Shown in pieces: positions 46,035 to 53,713 of a stretch of 64,000 nucleotides of DNA. Under the pieces are notes generated by a model. The model searched no databases. It was given only the letters and a program-made list of their open reading frames with translations, and was not told the DNA's origin. Origin of the DNA: FEB-25 sp963822175. GTDB taxonomy: Bacteria > Chloroflexota > Anaerolineae > Anaerolineales > UBA4823. Position 1 is the first letter of the stretch. Every line of letters begins with the position of its first letter. The stretch spans positions 310,001 to 374,000 of the forward strand of contig CAWGGJ010000003.1 in NCBI GenBank assembly GCA_963822175.1, given 5' to 3'. Position numbers and translations under genes: made by a program.

Positions 46035-46478
46035 ATGGATATAAAATCTACCCTCCAATCTGACCTTAAAGATGCTATGCGTAGGGGTGAAGAAACCCGC
46101 AAAAGTACGCTGCGAATGGCATTATCAGCCATTAAACTCGCCGAGGTTGAAAAAGGCGCTCAAATGGATGAGGCCGCCTATATGGCAATAATTCAGAAGG
46201 AGATCAAGTCGCGGCGTGAATCCATCGCGGATGCAGAAAAGGCAAACCGTCCGGAGATGATTGTGCAAGCGGAGGAAGAGATCAAGATTCTCCAGGGTTA
46301 TTTACCCGCCTCTCTGTCCCAGGAAGAGTTAGAGAATTTAGCGCGATCAGCAATCGTAGAAGCCGGGGCAACTTCAATTCGCGAGATGGGACAGGTAATG
46401 AAAATCCTGATGCCGCGTTTACAAGGACAAGCAACCGGGGATCAGGCCAGTCAGGTGGTCCGAAAGTTGCTACAATAA
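46035..46478 (+). CDS. yqeY: GatB/YqeY domain protein
   Basis: A 147-residue protein of the YqeY family, related to the tRNA-binding tail domain of GatB amidotransferase. Its exact role is not established. Helical N-terminal half with R-R-G-E-E-T-R-K-S-T-L-R near residue 17; C-terminal domain with the Q-E-E-L-E motif and the final G-x-A-x-G-D-x-A-S-Q-V-V-R-K-L-L segment. It opens the conserved cluster yqeY-pgpH-ybeY-dgkA, with only 3 bp before pgpH. Confidence 0.9.
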   Translation: MDIKSTLQSDLKDAMRRGEETRKSTLRMALSAIKLAEVEKGAQMDEAAYMAIIQKEIKSRRESIADAEKANRPEMIVQAEEEIKILQGYLPASLSQEELENLARSAIVEAGATSIREMGQVMKILMPRLQGQATGDQASQVVRKLLQ

Positions 46479-46481
46479 ATT

Positions 46482-48653
46482 GTGCCTGCATCTAAATTGA
46501 ACCGGCGTATTGTCTTTCTGGGATTCATAATCCTGCTTTTTTGCGGGTTTATCTTTTTAGCAATATTAATCCCTTTAGCTGAAAATTTAACTGAGCCTCC
46601 ATTAATTGTTGGGGAAGTAGCCCCGTACGATATCAATGCCCCATATGGGAAGTCCTTTCAAAGCCAAATCTTTACTGCGCGTCAGCAAGATGCAGCTGCT
46701 TCTGAAGTGCCACTGGTTTATTCACCTGCAGACACCAACATTGCCCGGCAGCAGCTGGAGAAATTGCGGAATACGCTGGAATTTATAAATAGTGTCCGTG
46801 CAGATGACTATGCCACCCAGGAACAGAAAATAAGCGACCTGGTCGCTTTGAATGGCATCCTGTTGGATCGAGAGATAATTACGGGGATACTCTCTCTGAG
46901 CGACTCTCGCTGGGAAAGCATCACCCAGGAGACTACCAGCATCCTGGATCAGGTCATGCGTGAGCCAATCCGTGAAGACCAGCAGATCCTCGTATATTTG
47001 AAGATCCCTTCAATGATAAGCTTATCCTTCACTGAGGACCAATCTGCCATTATCACCGCCCTTGTTCAGTCATTTGTTGTTCCCAACAGCCTCTACAATG
47101 AAGAATTGACTGATGCTGCCCGTCAACAAGCCCGGGTCAATATCGCACCAGTCACGCGGACGTATGTTACTGATGAGACCATCATTCCTGGCGGAAAAGT
47201 TATTACGCCAGCAGACTATGAAGTACTTCAAGAATATGGAATCGCTCAACCGATAAATCGCTGGCAGGATATCGTCAGTGCCTTGGTGTTGACCTTGCTC
47301 ACAGCGGGGATTTTTATTTTTTACTTCCGACGTCACCCGGAAGTATTCTCGGGAAATCTTGGGATGAGAAAACTTGCGGTAATGGTGACACTTTTCTTGC
47401 TCTTCCTTATTATTGCCCGTATACTCATCCCAGGGCATGCGGTCATCCCTTATGTATATCCTGTGATGGGATATGCATTAATCATTTCAGCTTTATTTTC
47501 CGGTGAGCTGGCCATTCTTTCCGTGGTTCCTCTGTCTTTCCTTATTCCATATGGTCTACCCGATGCCCAGGTCCTGACTTTATATTATCTGTTGGGAAGC
47601 ATTTTCGGTGTTTTTGCATTAAAAAAAGCACAAAGGCTGACTTCTTTCTTTTGGGCAGGGTTAGCCATAGCAATTTCGGGTGCTGCAGTGGCGATTGTCT
47701 ACCGTATCACCCAGCCTACTGCTGATTGGATAGGCATCGCCACCCTGGCACTGGCTGCAATGATTAATGGGATTGCCTCTGTCAGCATTGCATTGATCAT
47801 GCATTACTATCTGGCCCAATTCTTGGGAATCACCACGGCTTTACAGCTCATCGAACTTTCCCGGCCGGATCATCCTCTCCAACAGCTGCTTTTACGAAAT
47901 GCGCCCGGTACCTACCAGCACAGCTTGCAGCTGGCTAACCTGGTCGAACATGCTGCCGAAACGATCGGTGGTGAAGCAATGTTGGCGCGGGTGGGGGCTT
48001 TGTATCATGATGTAGGTAAACTCATTAACCCTTACTTTTTTATCGAAAATCAACCACCTGGAAATCTAAACCCCCATAACGATTTAGATCCTGAAACAAG
48101 TGCCACCACCATAATCCGGCATGTTCCAGATGGTATTGAATTAGCCCGGAAATACCACCTTCCACGCCAGATTATAGATTTCATCGAACAACATCACGGC
48201 ACCACACTCACCCGCTATCAGTATAACCGGGCACTTGAGCTTTCTGGAATGATCAAGGACGATGTTGATGAGAGTAAATTCCGTTATCCAGGTCCTCGAC
48301 CCACTACACGTGAAGTTGCCCTGCTCATGCTGGCTGATACTTGTGAAGCACGTATGCGGGCGGAAAGACCCAAGGATGAGGCTGAGCTGAAAGTACTGAT
48401 CATTAGCGTGGTCAAGGATAAGCTTGACATCGGTGAGTTACTTGAATCCCAACTCACCATGAAAAACTTGGAACAGGTCATCGAGTCATTCACCTCTACA
48501 TTGCGCGGTGTTTATCATCCCCGTATTCAATATCCAAAATCAGAGGGTGAAGTAATAACCCGCCCTATTCCTAATCGAATTCCAGATGTTGATACTCCCC
48601 CGATTTCATCTGATCTTGAACCCTTACCCACCGAAGATAAGCCAACCACTTAG
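46482..48653 (+). CDS. pgpH: 7TM-HD family phosphohydrolase (PgpH/YqfF-like)
   Basis: A 723-residue membrane enzyme with an N-terminal helix, an extracytoplasmic 7TMR-HDED domain (about 35-255), seven membrane helices (about 260-465) and a cytoplasmic HD domain with L-Y-H-D-V-G-K-L near residue 507 and further metal ligands (H-H near 570). In Listeria PgpH degrades cyclic di-AMP to pApA; the same reaction is likely here. The start is GTG. The next gene, ybeY, starts 10 bp later. A Pro-rich tail ends the protein. Confidence 0.9.
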   Translation: MPASKLNRRIVFLGFIILLFCGFIFLAILIPLAENLTEPPLIVGEVAPYDINAPYGKSFQSQIFTARQQDAAASEVPLVYSPADTNIARQQLEKLRNTLEFINSVRADDYATQEQKISDLVALNGILLDREIITGILSLSDSRWESITQETTSILDQVMREPIREDQQILVYLKIPSMISLSFTEDQSAIITALVQSFVVPNSLYNEELTDAARQQARVNIAPVTRTYVTDETIIPGGKVITPADYEVLQEYGIAQPINRWQDIVSALVLTLLTAGIFIFYFRRHPEVFSGNLGMRKLAVMVTLFLLFLIIARILIPGHAVIPYVYPVMGYALIISALFSGELAILSVVPLSFLIPYGLPDAQVLTLYYLLGSIFGVFALKKAQRLTSFFWAGLAIAISGAAVAIVYRITQPTADWIGIATLALAAMINGIASVSIALIMHYYLAQFLGITTALQLIELSRPDHPLQQLLLRNAPGTYQHSLQLANLVEHAAETIGGEAMLARVGALYHDVGKLINPYFFIENQPPGNLNPHNDLDPETSATTIIRHVPDGIELARKYHLPRQIIDFIEQHHGTTLTRYQYNRALELSGMIKDDVDESKFRYPGPRPTTREVALLMLADTCEARMRAERPKDEAELKVLIISVVKDKLDIGELLESQLTMKNLEQVIESFTSTLRGVYHPRIQYPKSEGEVITRPIPNRIPDVDTPPISSDLEPLPTEDKPTT

Positions 48654-48663
48654 AAAAAGGCAC

Positions 48664-49113
48664 ATGATAAACCTCCAGGTAAAACGCAACATCAAGTTAC
48701 CAGTGGAAAAATCCACCTTATTGCTTGCCGCCCAGGTCACCCTGGATTTTAAAAATGTAAGCGCATCTGACATCAGCATAGTAATTGGTAATGATGAATT
48801 CCTGAAAAAGCTCAATCGGAAATATCGAAACGTCGATGCTGCTACCGATGTGCTTTCATTTTCCACCAGCGAGCCTGATCCTGATACCGGATCCATCTAC
48901 CTCGGCGATGTAGTGATCTCACTGCCACGCGCTGAAGCCCAGGCTGCAGCTGGAGGTCATCCAGTAGTGGATGAATTGCAGCTGCTGGTGGTCCATGGAA
49001 TCCTGCACCTATTGGGATACGATCACCTGGAACAGGTTGATAAAGAGAAAATGCAGTTTGCACAAGATAATGTTTTACATCAGCTTGGTGTCAGTCTGGT
49101 CAGCACTTTATAG
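48664..49113 (+). CDS. ybeY: Endoribonuclease YbeY (rRNA maturation factor)
   Basis: A 149-residue zinc-dependent endoribonuclease used in 16S rRNA 3'-end maturation and ribosome quality control. The zinc site H-G-I-L-H-L-L-G-Y-D-H (three His) lies near residue 111, preceded by the D-V-L-S-F segment. ATG 48664 is chosen from the conserved N-terminus and the gap after pgpH; the frame extends upstream into pgpH. It is followed by dgkA after 2 bp, a widespread gene order. Confidence 0.95.
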   Translation: MINLQVKRNIKLPVEKSTLLLAAQVTLDFKNVSASDISIVIGNDEFLKKLNRKYRNVDAATDVLSFSTSEPDPDTGSIYLGDVVISLPRAEAQAAAGGHPVVDELQLLVVHGILHLLGYDHLEQVDKEKMQFAQDNVLHQLGVSLVSTL

Positions 49114-49115
49114 CT

Positions 49116-49511
49116 ATGTTCAACAAAGATCCTGGTTTCATCAAATCCCGCCTGATGGCATTTGAACATGCTTTTTCCGGATGGTGGTTCGTCATCCGGA
49201 CACAACGCAATGCATGGATCCACATGGTCGTAAGTATTGCGGTCATCTTGATGTCCTTCATTCTGCACCTTAATGCCTCCGATTGGGCTTTGATCCTGCT
49301 GGCTATTGCGATGGTTTGGATCGCCGAATTTCTAAACACTGCTCTGGAAGCAGTGGTCGATTTAGCCTCCAACCACCAACAACATGAGCTTGCCAGGGTT
49401 GGTAAGGATGTTGGTGCAGCAGCGGTATTGATAGCTGCTTTTACCAGTGTGATTATTGGTTTATTAATCCTTGGGCCACCTCTTTGGGAGCTAATAAAAT
49501 CCCTGTTTTGA
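49116..49511 (+). CDS. dgkA: Diacylglycerol/undecaprenol kinase
   Basis: A 131-residue integral membrane kinase of the prokaryotic DgkA family that phosphorylates undecaprenol or diacylglycerol. Three membrane helices are visible (about 28-52, 55-77 and 105-125). The signature F-L-N-T-A-L-E-A-V-V-D-L lies near residue 71. In clusters with pgpH and ybeY the family usually works on undecaprenol in Gram-positive-like bacteria; which lipid is used here is not visible. Confidence 0.92.
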   Translation: MFNKDPGFIKSRLMAFEHAFSGWWFVIRTQRNAWIHMVVSIAVILMSFILHLNASDWALILLAIAMVWIAEFLNTALEAVVDLASNHQQHELARVGKDVGAAAVLIAAFTSVIIGLLILGPPLWELIKSLF

Positions 49512-49589
49512 GCATCCGATGACAATTGTGATGACTTTTATCACCATAAATTTGCCTAACATTTCTCAATTATCTAGCTGGAGGTAATA

Positions 49590-50429
49590 ATGTCTGCATC
49601 CTTCCGTTTTGGTACAGTTGGTTCACCTAAGTCGACGCCTAAAAAACCAGGGGGTAGTATTGGGGCGATCATGCATCTACGAGAATTGGGCCTGGATGCC
49701 CTTGAGCTGGGCTGGGTACAATCAGTGCGGGTGACTGAAGAAACTTGTGGATTGATCAATGCCACCGGAAAAGAAAGCGATGTTTTGATCAGTGTCCATG
49801 CACCTTACTTTATCAATCTTAATGCTACTGCTGAAGAATGGATTAATTCCCGTAAACGCTTGATGGATGCTGCCAAGTATGGCAACCTGGCTGGAGCCAC
49901 CGATATCATCTTTCATCCAGGTTCTTATTTCGAAAAATCCCCATCTGAAGTTCTGCCTGTTGCGATCAACCGTCTCCAGGGCTGCCTGGAAGAGCTCAGA
50001 TCAGCTGGAAATTATGTGACCTTACGACCCGAAACCATGGGCAAATCAGCCATGCTCGGTTCTCTTGAAGATACTCTGGAAATGTCCAGGGCATTACCCG
50101 GAATTGAGCCGTGCATCGATTTTGCTCACCTGCATGCCAGGCCGGGAGATGGCTCGATCAACACTTATGAAGAGTTTTCGCACATCCTCGACTTCTATGG
50201 AAAAAGCCTGGGGGCTGAATCACTCACTCGCTTACACATTCACCTTTCTGGTATCCAGTACGGACCAAAAGGTGAAAGAGAACACCTTTCACTGCATGAC
50301 TCTGATCTCAACCTGGAAGCGTTATTTAGAGTTTTAGAGGCGTTTCATTGCCGGGGTAGAATCCTCTGTGAGAGTCCGGTTATGGAGGATGATGCGCTTT
50401 ATATGAAAAATCTTTGGGGAGACAAATAA
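49590..50429 (+). CDS. TIM-barrel protein, endonuclease IV/sugar isomerase-like
   Basis: A 279-residue TIM-barrel of the AP endonuclease family 2/xylose isomerase-like superfamily. Metal-ligand-type segments occur in order: V-H-A-P-Y near 70, H-P-G-S-Y near 109, R-P-E-T near 147, D-F-A-H-L-H near 179, H-I-H-L-S-G near 218, and C-E-S-P near 265. This order resembles Nfo (deoxyribonuclease IV), which cuts DNA at abasic sites, but close relatives are sugar-phosphate isomerases. The DNA repair reading is favoured on the Glu/His/Asp set and is not certain. GGAGG precedes the ATG. Confidence 0.75.
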   Translation: MSASFRFGTVGSPKSTPKKPGGSIGAIMHLRELGLDALELGWVQSVRVTEETCGLINATGKESDVLISVHAPYFINLNATAEEWINSRKRLMDAAKYGNLAGATDIIFHPGSYFEKSPSEVLPVAINRLQGCLEELRSAGNYVTLRPETMGKSAMLGSLEDTLEMSRALPGIEPCIDFAHLHARPGDGSINTYEEFSHILDFYGKSLGAESLTRLHIHLSGIQYGPKGEREHLSLHDSDLNLEALFRVLEAFHCRGRILCESPVMEDDALYMKNLWGDK

Positions 50430-50477
50430 GGCTGCCACCCGTGGATGGCAGCCTGGAAGAATAAATAAAAAAGCACC

Positions 50478-51227
50478 TTACCGCACTTGCTGGAAATTGA
50501 TGATGATTAAATTCTTTTCACAATCATCATAGGTATCGAAATATAAACGGTCGGATAATGGCAAATTCTGTTGATCCAATAATTGGATCCAAAGGCTCCC
50601 GGTTGAAGCCACTGGGCTGTCGGCCAGGGTAAACTCGAAACCACCTTGACCATATTGAACAGCCATCCCGGTCATTGTCATTTTATCCAGCGATTGCACC
50701 CCGGGTAACGAGCCGCCCAATTGAACAAATAAACCCCGCACTGGTTCGTCATTAAGGCTCATCGCCTGTCCGGCAACCCCAGCCCAGTTACAACCTGTAT
50801 CCGGGTAGAATGTTTCCCCATTGATCGCCGAGGGGCTACCTTGTTGGAGCTCAAATGCATATTCGCCTGGTACTGCCGTCCCGGTAGGTTCCACTGGGAT
50901 TGGAGTCTCGGTGCTGGCAATGTCAACGGGAGTATTGGTCGGATATGTAGTCGCTACCACCATCGTAGTGACATTGGTGGGTGTCCAAGATGGAACTAGG
51001 GTAAAACGCGGCGTTACAGTCATTGTTGGTGGTATCATGGATGGGTACAAGGTGGGTGGGGGGAATGGATTCAAACTGCTATTCGGATCGATAAAAATCA
51101 GGAAAAAAACCGAGACCACACAGAAGATAGTTAGCAATATTAGAACAGTCAGGATGTTCCACACCAAACCGGAAGATTTTTTTCCTTCTGGAGGTTCTTG
51201 CGCCTCTACAAAGTCATAACTATCCAT
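50478..51227 (-). CDS. Membrane-anchored envelope protein, unknown function
   Basis: A 249-residue protein with a cytoplasmic N-terminus, one membrane helix (about 22-46), a Pro/Thr-rich linker (about 50-120) and an extracytoplasmic beta-rich domain (about 122-249) with two Cys residues (D-T-G-C-N-W and Y-D-D-C-E) that could form a disulphide. I recognise the architecture, common in Anaerolineae, but no named family. It is 25 bp downstream of the PPIase-like lipoprotein gene and is probably co-transcribed with it. Confidence 0.7.
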   Translation of the reverse strand: MDSYDFVEAQEPPEGKKSSGLVWNILTVLILLTIFCVVSVFFLIFIDPNSSLNPFPPPTLYPSMIPPTMTVTPRFTLVPSWTPTNVTTMVVATTYPTNTPVDIASTETPIPVEPTGTAVPGEYAFELQQGSPSAINGETFYPDTGCNWAGVAGQAMSLNDEPVRGLFVQLGGSLPGVQSLDKMTMTGMAVQYGQGGFEFTLADSPVASTGSLWIQLLDQQNLPLSDRLYFDTYDDCEKNLIIINFQQVR

Positions 51228-51252
51228 TCATCATCTCCGCAGAATATTCGCA

Positions 51253-52179
51253 TTATGGCAAGAAGATTTCAATCTCACTTTGTTGCCTGCGTTCGTTCAA
51301 CCACTCCTTTAAAGCGTTGACCTGCAGAACCTGCCTGGCATCAGGCTCAAGGGTATGGTTGGCATCCCTGTCGATAAGGTATAAGATGTGAAAACCAATA
51401 TCTGTCTCGATCACCGAGCTGTATTGCCCGGGTTGAAGTGTGAATGCAGCCTCATCGATGGAAGGTTCACCCAGGTAATTACGAGGAAACCATCCCAAAT
51501 CTCCTTTTGCCAGCGGGTCATAATCTGCGGCCAGCCTCTCAAAATCAGTTCCCGATTGCAATTGAGCATACACCTCATCGGCTTCAGCTGCACTACGGAG
51601 CAATATTTGCCTCACGTGCACTTCGTCTGCTGTTAAAGGAATGGATGAAATGACCTGGTCACGCATCCATGCCGCGCTAACAGATCGCTTGAGTGCCTGG
51701 TGGAACTCGTCACTGGAATACCCATGGGTCGATATCCAATCCTGTAGCGCATCGGTTCCACCAAGCTGGTCTTCAATCGCAGTGATTTTTGTTTGCATTA
51801 AGCTATCATCCACAATAAAGCCACTCTGAGCAGCTGCTTGAGCTAATAAAGTCTGGTCGATTAGCTCATTTAGCACAATGGCACCTGGTTCAGATGCCAG
51901 ATTCGTGCCAGTTATCGGGATGGATGCCTGGAACCGGGCAAGCTCTGCCTGGTACTCAGCCAATGTGATCGACTCCCCATTGATGATTGCAGCTAATGGG
52001 ATCGGTGTTGGAGAAGGAGGGACCGGTGTCTGGGATGGCGTTGGAGAAACCACTGCCTCATTGGTTACGGTAGCTGTAATGGAGGCGGTCACGATCGGAG
52101 TGGTTGTAGTACATGCTGCTAAGAATATGACAACGAAACCAATGACGAACAAGATGAGTTTTTGTCGATTTATGCTCAT
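51253..52179 (-). CDS. Parvulin-type peptidyl-prolyl isomerase lipoprotein
   Basis: A 308-residue SurA/PrsA-like foldase. The signal peptide ends in a lipobox (F-L-A-A-C near residue 22), followed by a Thr/Pro-rich spacer, a SurA-type N-terminal helical domain (about 60-165) and a rotamase domain (about 185-280) with V-R-Q-I-L-L-R near 190, G-D-L-G-W-F near 228 and G-F-H-I-L-Y-L near 268. It would help fold exported proteins at the outer face of the membrane. It is divergent from the pheST T-box promoter. Confidence 0.85.
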   Translation of the reverse strand: MSINRQKLILFVIGFVVIFLAACTTTTPIVTASITATVTNEAVVSPTPSQTPVPPSPTPIPLAAIINGESITLAEYQAELARFQASIPITGTNLASEPGAIVLNELIDQTLLAQAAAQSGFIVDDSLMQTKITAIEDQLGGTDALQDWISTHGYSSDEFHQALKRSVSAAWMRDQVISSIPLTADEVHVRQILLRSAAEADEVYAQLQSGTDFERLAADYDPLAKGDLGWFPRNYLGEPSIDEAAFTLQPGQYSSVIETDIGFHILYLIDRDANHTLEPDARQVLQVNALKEWLNERRQQSEIEIFLP

Positions 52180-52299
52180 TGAACAGATTATACCCGTAAT
52201 TTTCCTTCACCCTGGTGGAACAGTGTGACCCCTCCACCACCATGCATCATTCTATTTCATATGTCTACCTGTAGTCCGTGGATCTTTATTACAAAAGGC

Positions 52300-52327
52300 T
52301 TGACAGAACAATACATTTGCAGATAAT
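52300..52327 (+). promoter_or_regulatory. Sigma70-type promoter of the pheST leader
   Basis: TTGACA (52300-52305), a 16-bp spacer and GATAAT (52322-52327). Transcription would start near 52334, directly before the T-box leader. This is the clearest promoter in the window. Confidence 0.75.
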
Positions 52328-52333
52328 AGGGAC

Positions 52334-52612
52334 ATCAAGATACAAAAGCTTTGAATGAGGAAAGTAGCTGGAGTGAAACCAACAGGGAGGCATGGGGCAT
52401 AGACTGAGACCCCGCCAGGTAGAAATCCAGTGAAGTTCCCTCGGGAGCTGTCCGGGTGAATGTGCTGATCACTAGTAGCCCTGAACGCAGCCCAGGCGTT
52501 ATCATGGGGACCGATCGCAGAATGCCGTCGGACAAAGCGGGTCGCGAGAGCGATCAACAAGGGTGGTACCACGGGAAAAGCCTCCCGTCCCTTGATGGGT
52601 CGGGAGTTTTGA
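52334..52612 (+). promoter_or_regulatory. T-box riboswitch (tRNA-Phe-sensing leader) with terminator
   Basis: The leader has the T-box core AAGGGTGGTACCACGGG (52559-52575), which pairs with the uncharged tRNA 3' end in the antiterminator. The competing terminator is CTCCCG(T)CCC ... GGG(T)CGGGAG (52582-52606) followed by TTTT. In the 5' stem I region TTC at 52436-52438, set before CCTCGGGAG, is a plausible Phe specifier codon. When tRNA-Phe is uncharged, it should bind and allow transcription into pheST. The T-box and terminator are seen directly; the exact specifier loop is inferred. Confidence 0.88.
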
Positions 52613-52678
52613 TTCATTCGGCCCTGATATTAAATATAGCCATATGGATTAACATCCTGCATGATTTTGGAGGTAAAT

Positions 52679-53704
52679 ATGTTGCCAGATCTGGAGCAAA
52701 TTAAACAAAACGCCTTACACGCTTTGGAAAGGATCCAGGATGAAGCCAGCCTGGAAGATTGGCGTATTGCCAATCTTGGTCGTTCATCACTTCTGATGAT
52801 GGTATTTGACCAGCTTGGTAAGCTTGCCAGGGAGGATCGTCCTACCATAGGAAAGCAGGCTAACGAGGTAAAACGGATGTTGGAGGGCGCTTTTTCGACC
52901 CGTGCAGATGCCTTACATCAAGCATCATTGCAACAAACCCTTCAATCTCAGCGCCTGGATGTCACCCTGCCAGGTCGATTCTTTTCCATGGGGAAGCTAC
53001 ACCCTGCAACAATCTCTCTCCGTTTAGTTGTGCGTGCATTTGCCGATATGGGCTTTCAAGTGTATCGCTCACCTGAAGTAGAGACCGACGAATATAACTT
53101 TGGCCTGCTGAATATGCCTCCCAACCATCCTGCCCGGGATATGTGGGATACCTTCTATACTTCCATGCCCAATGTCTCCCTTCGCCCACATACTTCTCCT
53201 GGTCAAATCCATGTCATGCGCCAGTATGCTCCTCAACCAATACGCGCCATATTGCCCGGAATGTGCTATCGCTACGAGCAGATCAACGCCCGTAAGGAGA
53301 CTCAATTTAATCAGCTTGAAGTACTGGCTGTAGGAAAGAATATCACCCTGGGAGACTTAAAAGGTACAGTGAGCGATTTTGCCCGCCGTCTGTTCGGTCA
53401 AAACATACGTACACGCTTTCGCGCTTCCTACTTTCCCTTCACCGAGCCCAGTGCTGAATATGATTTTGAATGTCTGCTCTGCAATGGCAAAGGTTGTTCG
53501 GTATGTGCAGGGACAGGCTGGTTGGAAATTGGCGGGTGCGGTATGGTGCATCCCATCGTGTTGCAAAATGGTGGGTATGACCCGGCTCAGTTCACAGGGT
53601 TCGCAGCAGGTTTAGGCACCGAACGCATTATGATGCTCAAACACCGTATAGAAGATATCCGCTATTTCTGGACCAATGATATGCGTTTCTTGCAACAGTT
53701 CTAG
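52679..53704 (+). CDS. pheS: Phenylalanyl-tRNA synthetase alpha subunit
   Basis: PheS is the catalytic subunit of the alpha2beta2 class II synthetase that charges tRNA-Phe. The 341-residue protein has the N-terminal coiled-coil (about 1-90), class II motif 1 (G-F-Q-V-Y-R-S-P-E-V near 117), motif 2 (R-P-I-R-A-I-L-P-G-M-C-Y-R-Y near 184) and motif 3 (G-L-G-T-E-R-I near 312). A CxxC-type pair (C-L-L-C-N-G-K-G-C-S-V-C) near 263 suggests a zinc-like insert. ATG 52679 with GGAGGT before it is preferred over 52661. It is controlled by the T-box leader and precedes pheT by 9 bp. Confidence 0.96.
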   Translation: MLPDLEQIKQNALHALERIQDEASLEDWRIANLGRSSLLMMVFDQLGKLAREDRPTIGKQANEVKRMLEGAFSTRADALHQASLQQTLQSQRLDVTLPGRFFSMGKLHPATISLRLVVRAFADMGFQVYRSPEVETDEYNFGLLNMPPNHPARDMWDTFYTSMPNVSLRPHTSPGQIHVMRQYAPQPIRAILPGMCYRYEQINARKETQFNQLEVLAVGKNITLGDLKGTVSDFARRLFGQNIRTRFRASYFPFTEPSAEYDFECLLCNGKGCSVCAGTGWLEIGGCGMVHPIVLQNGGYDPAQFTGFAAGLGTERIMMLKHRIEDIRYFWTNDMRFLQQF

Positions 53705-53713
53705 GAGGCAGTT

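Noticed and set aside
52252..52617. Open frames on both strands across the T-box leader
   Set aside because: The region is explained by promoter, T-box and terminator; the frames have no family features.
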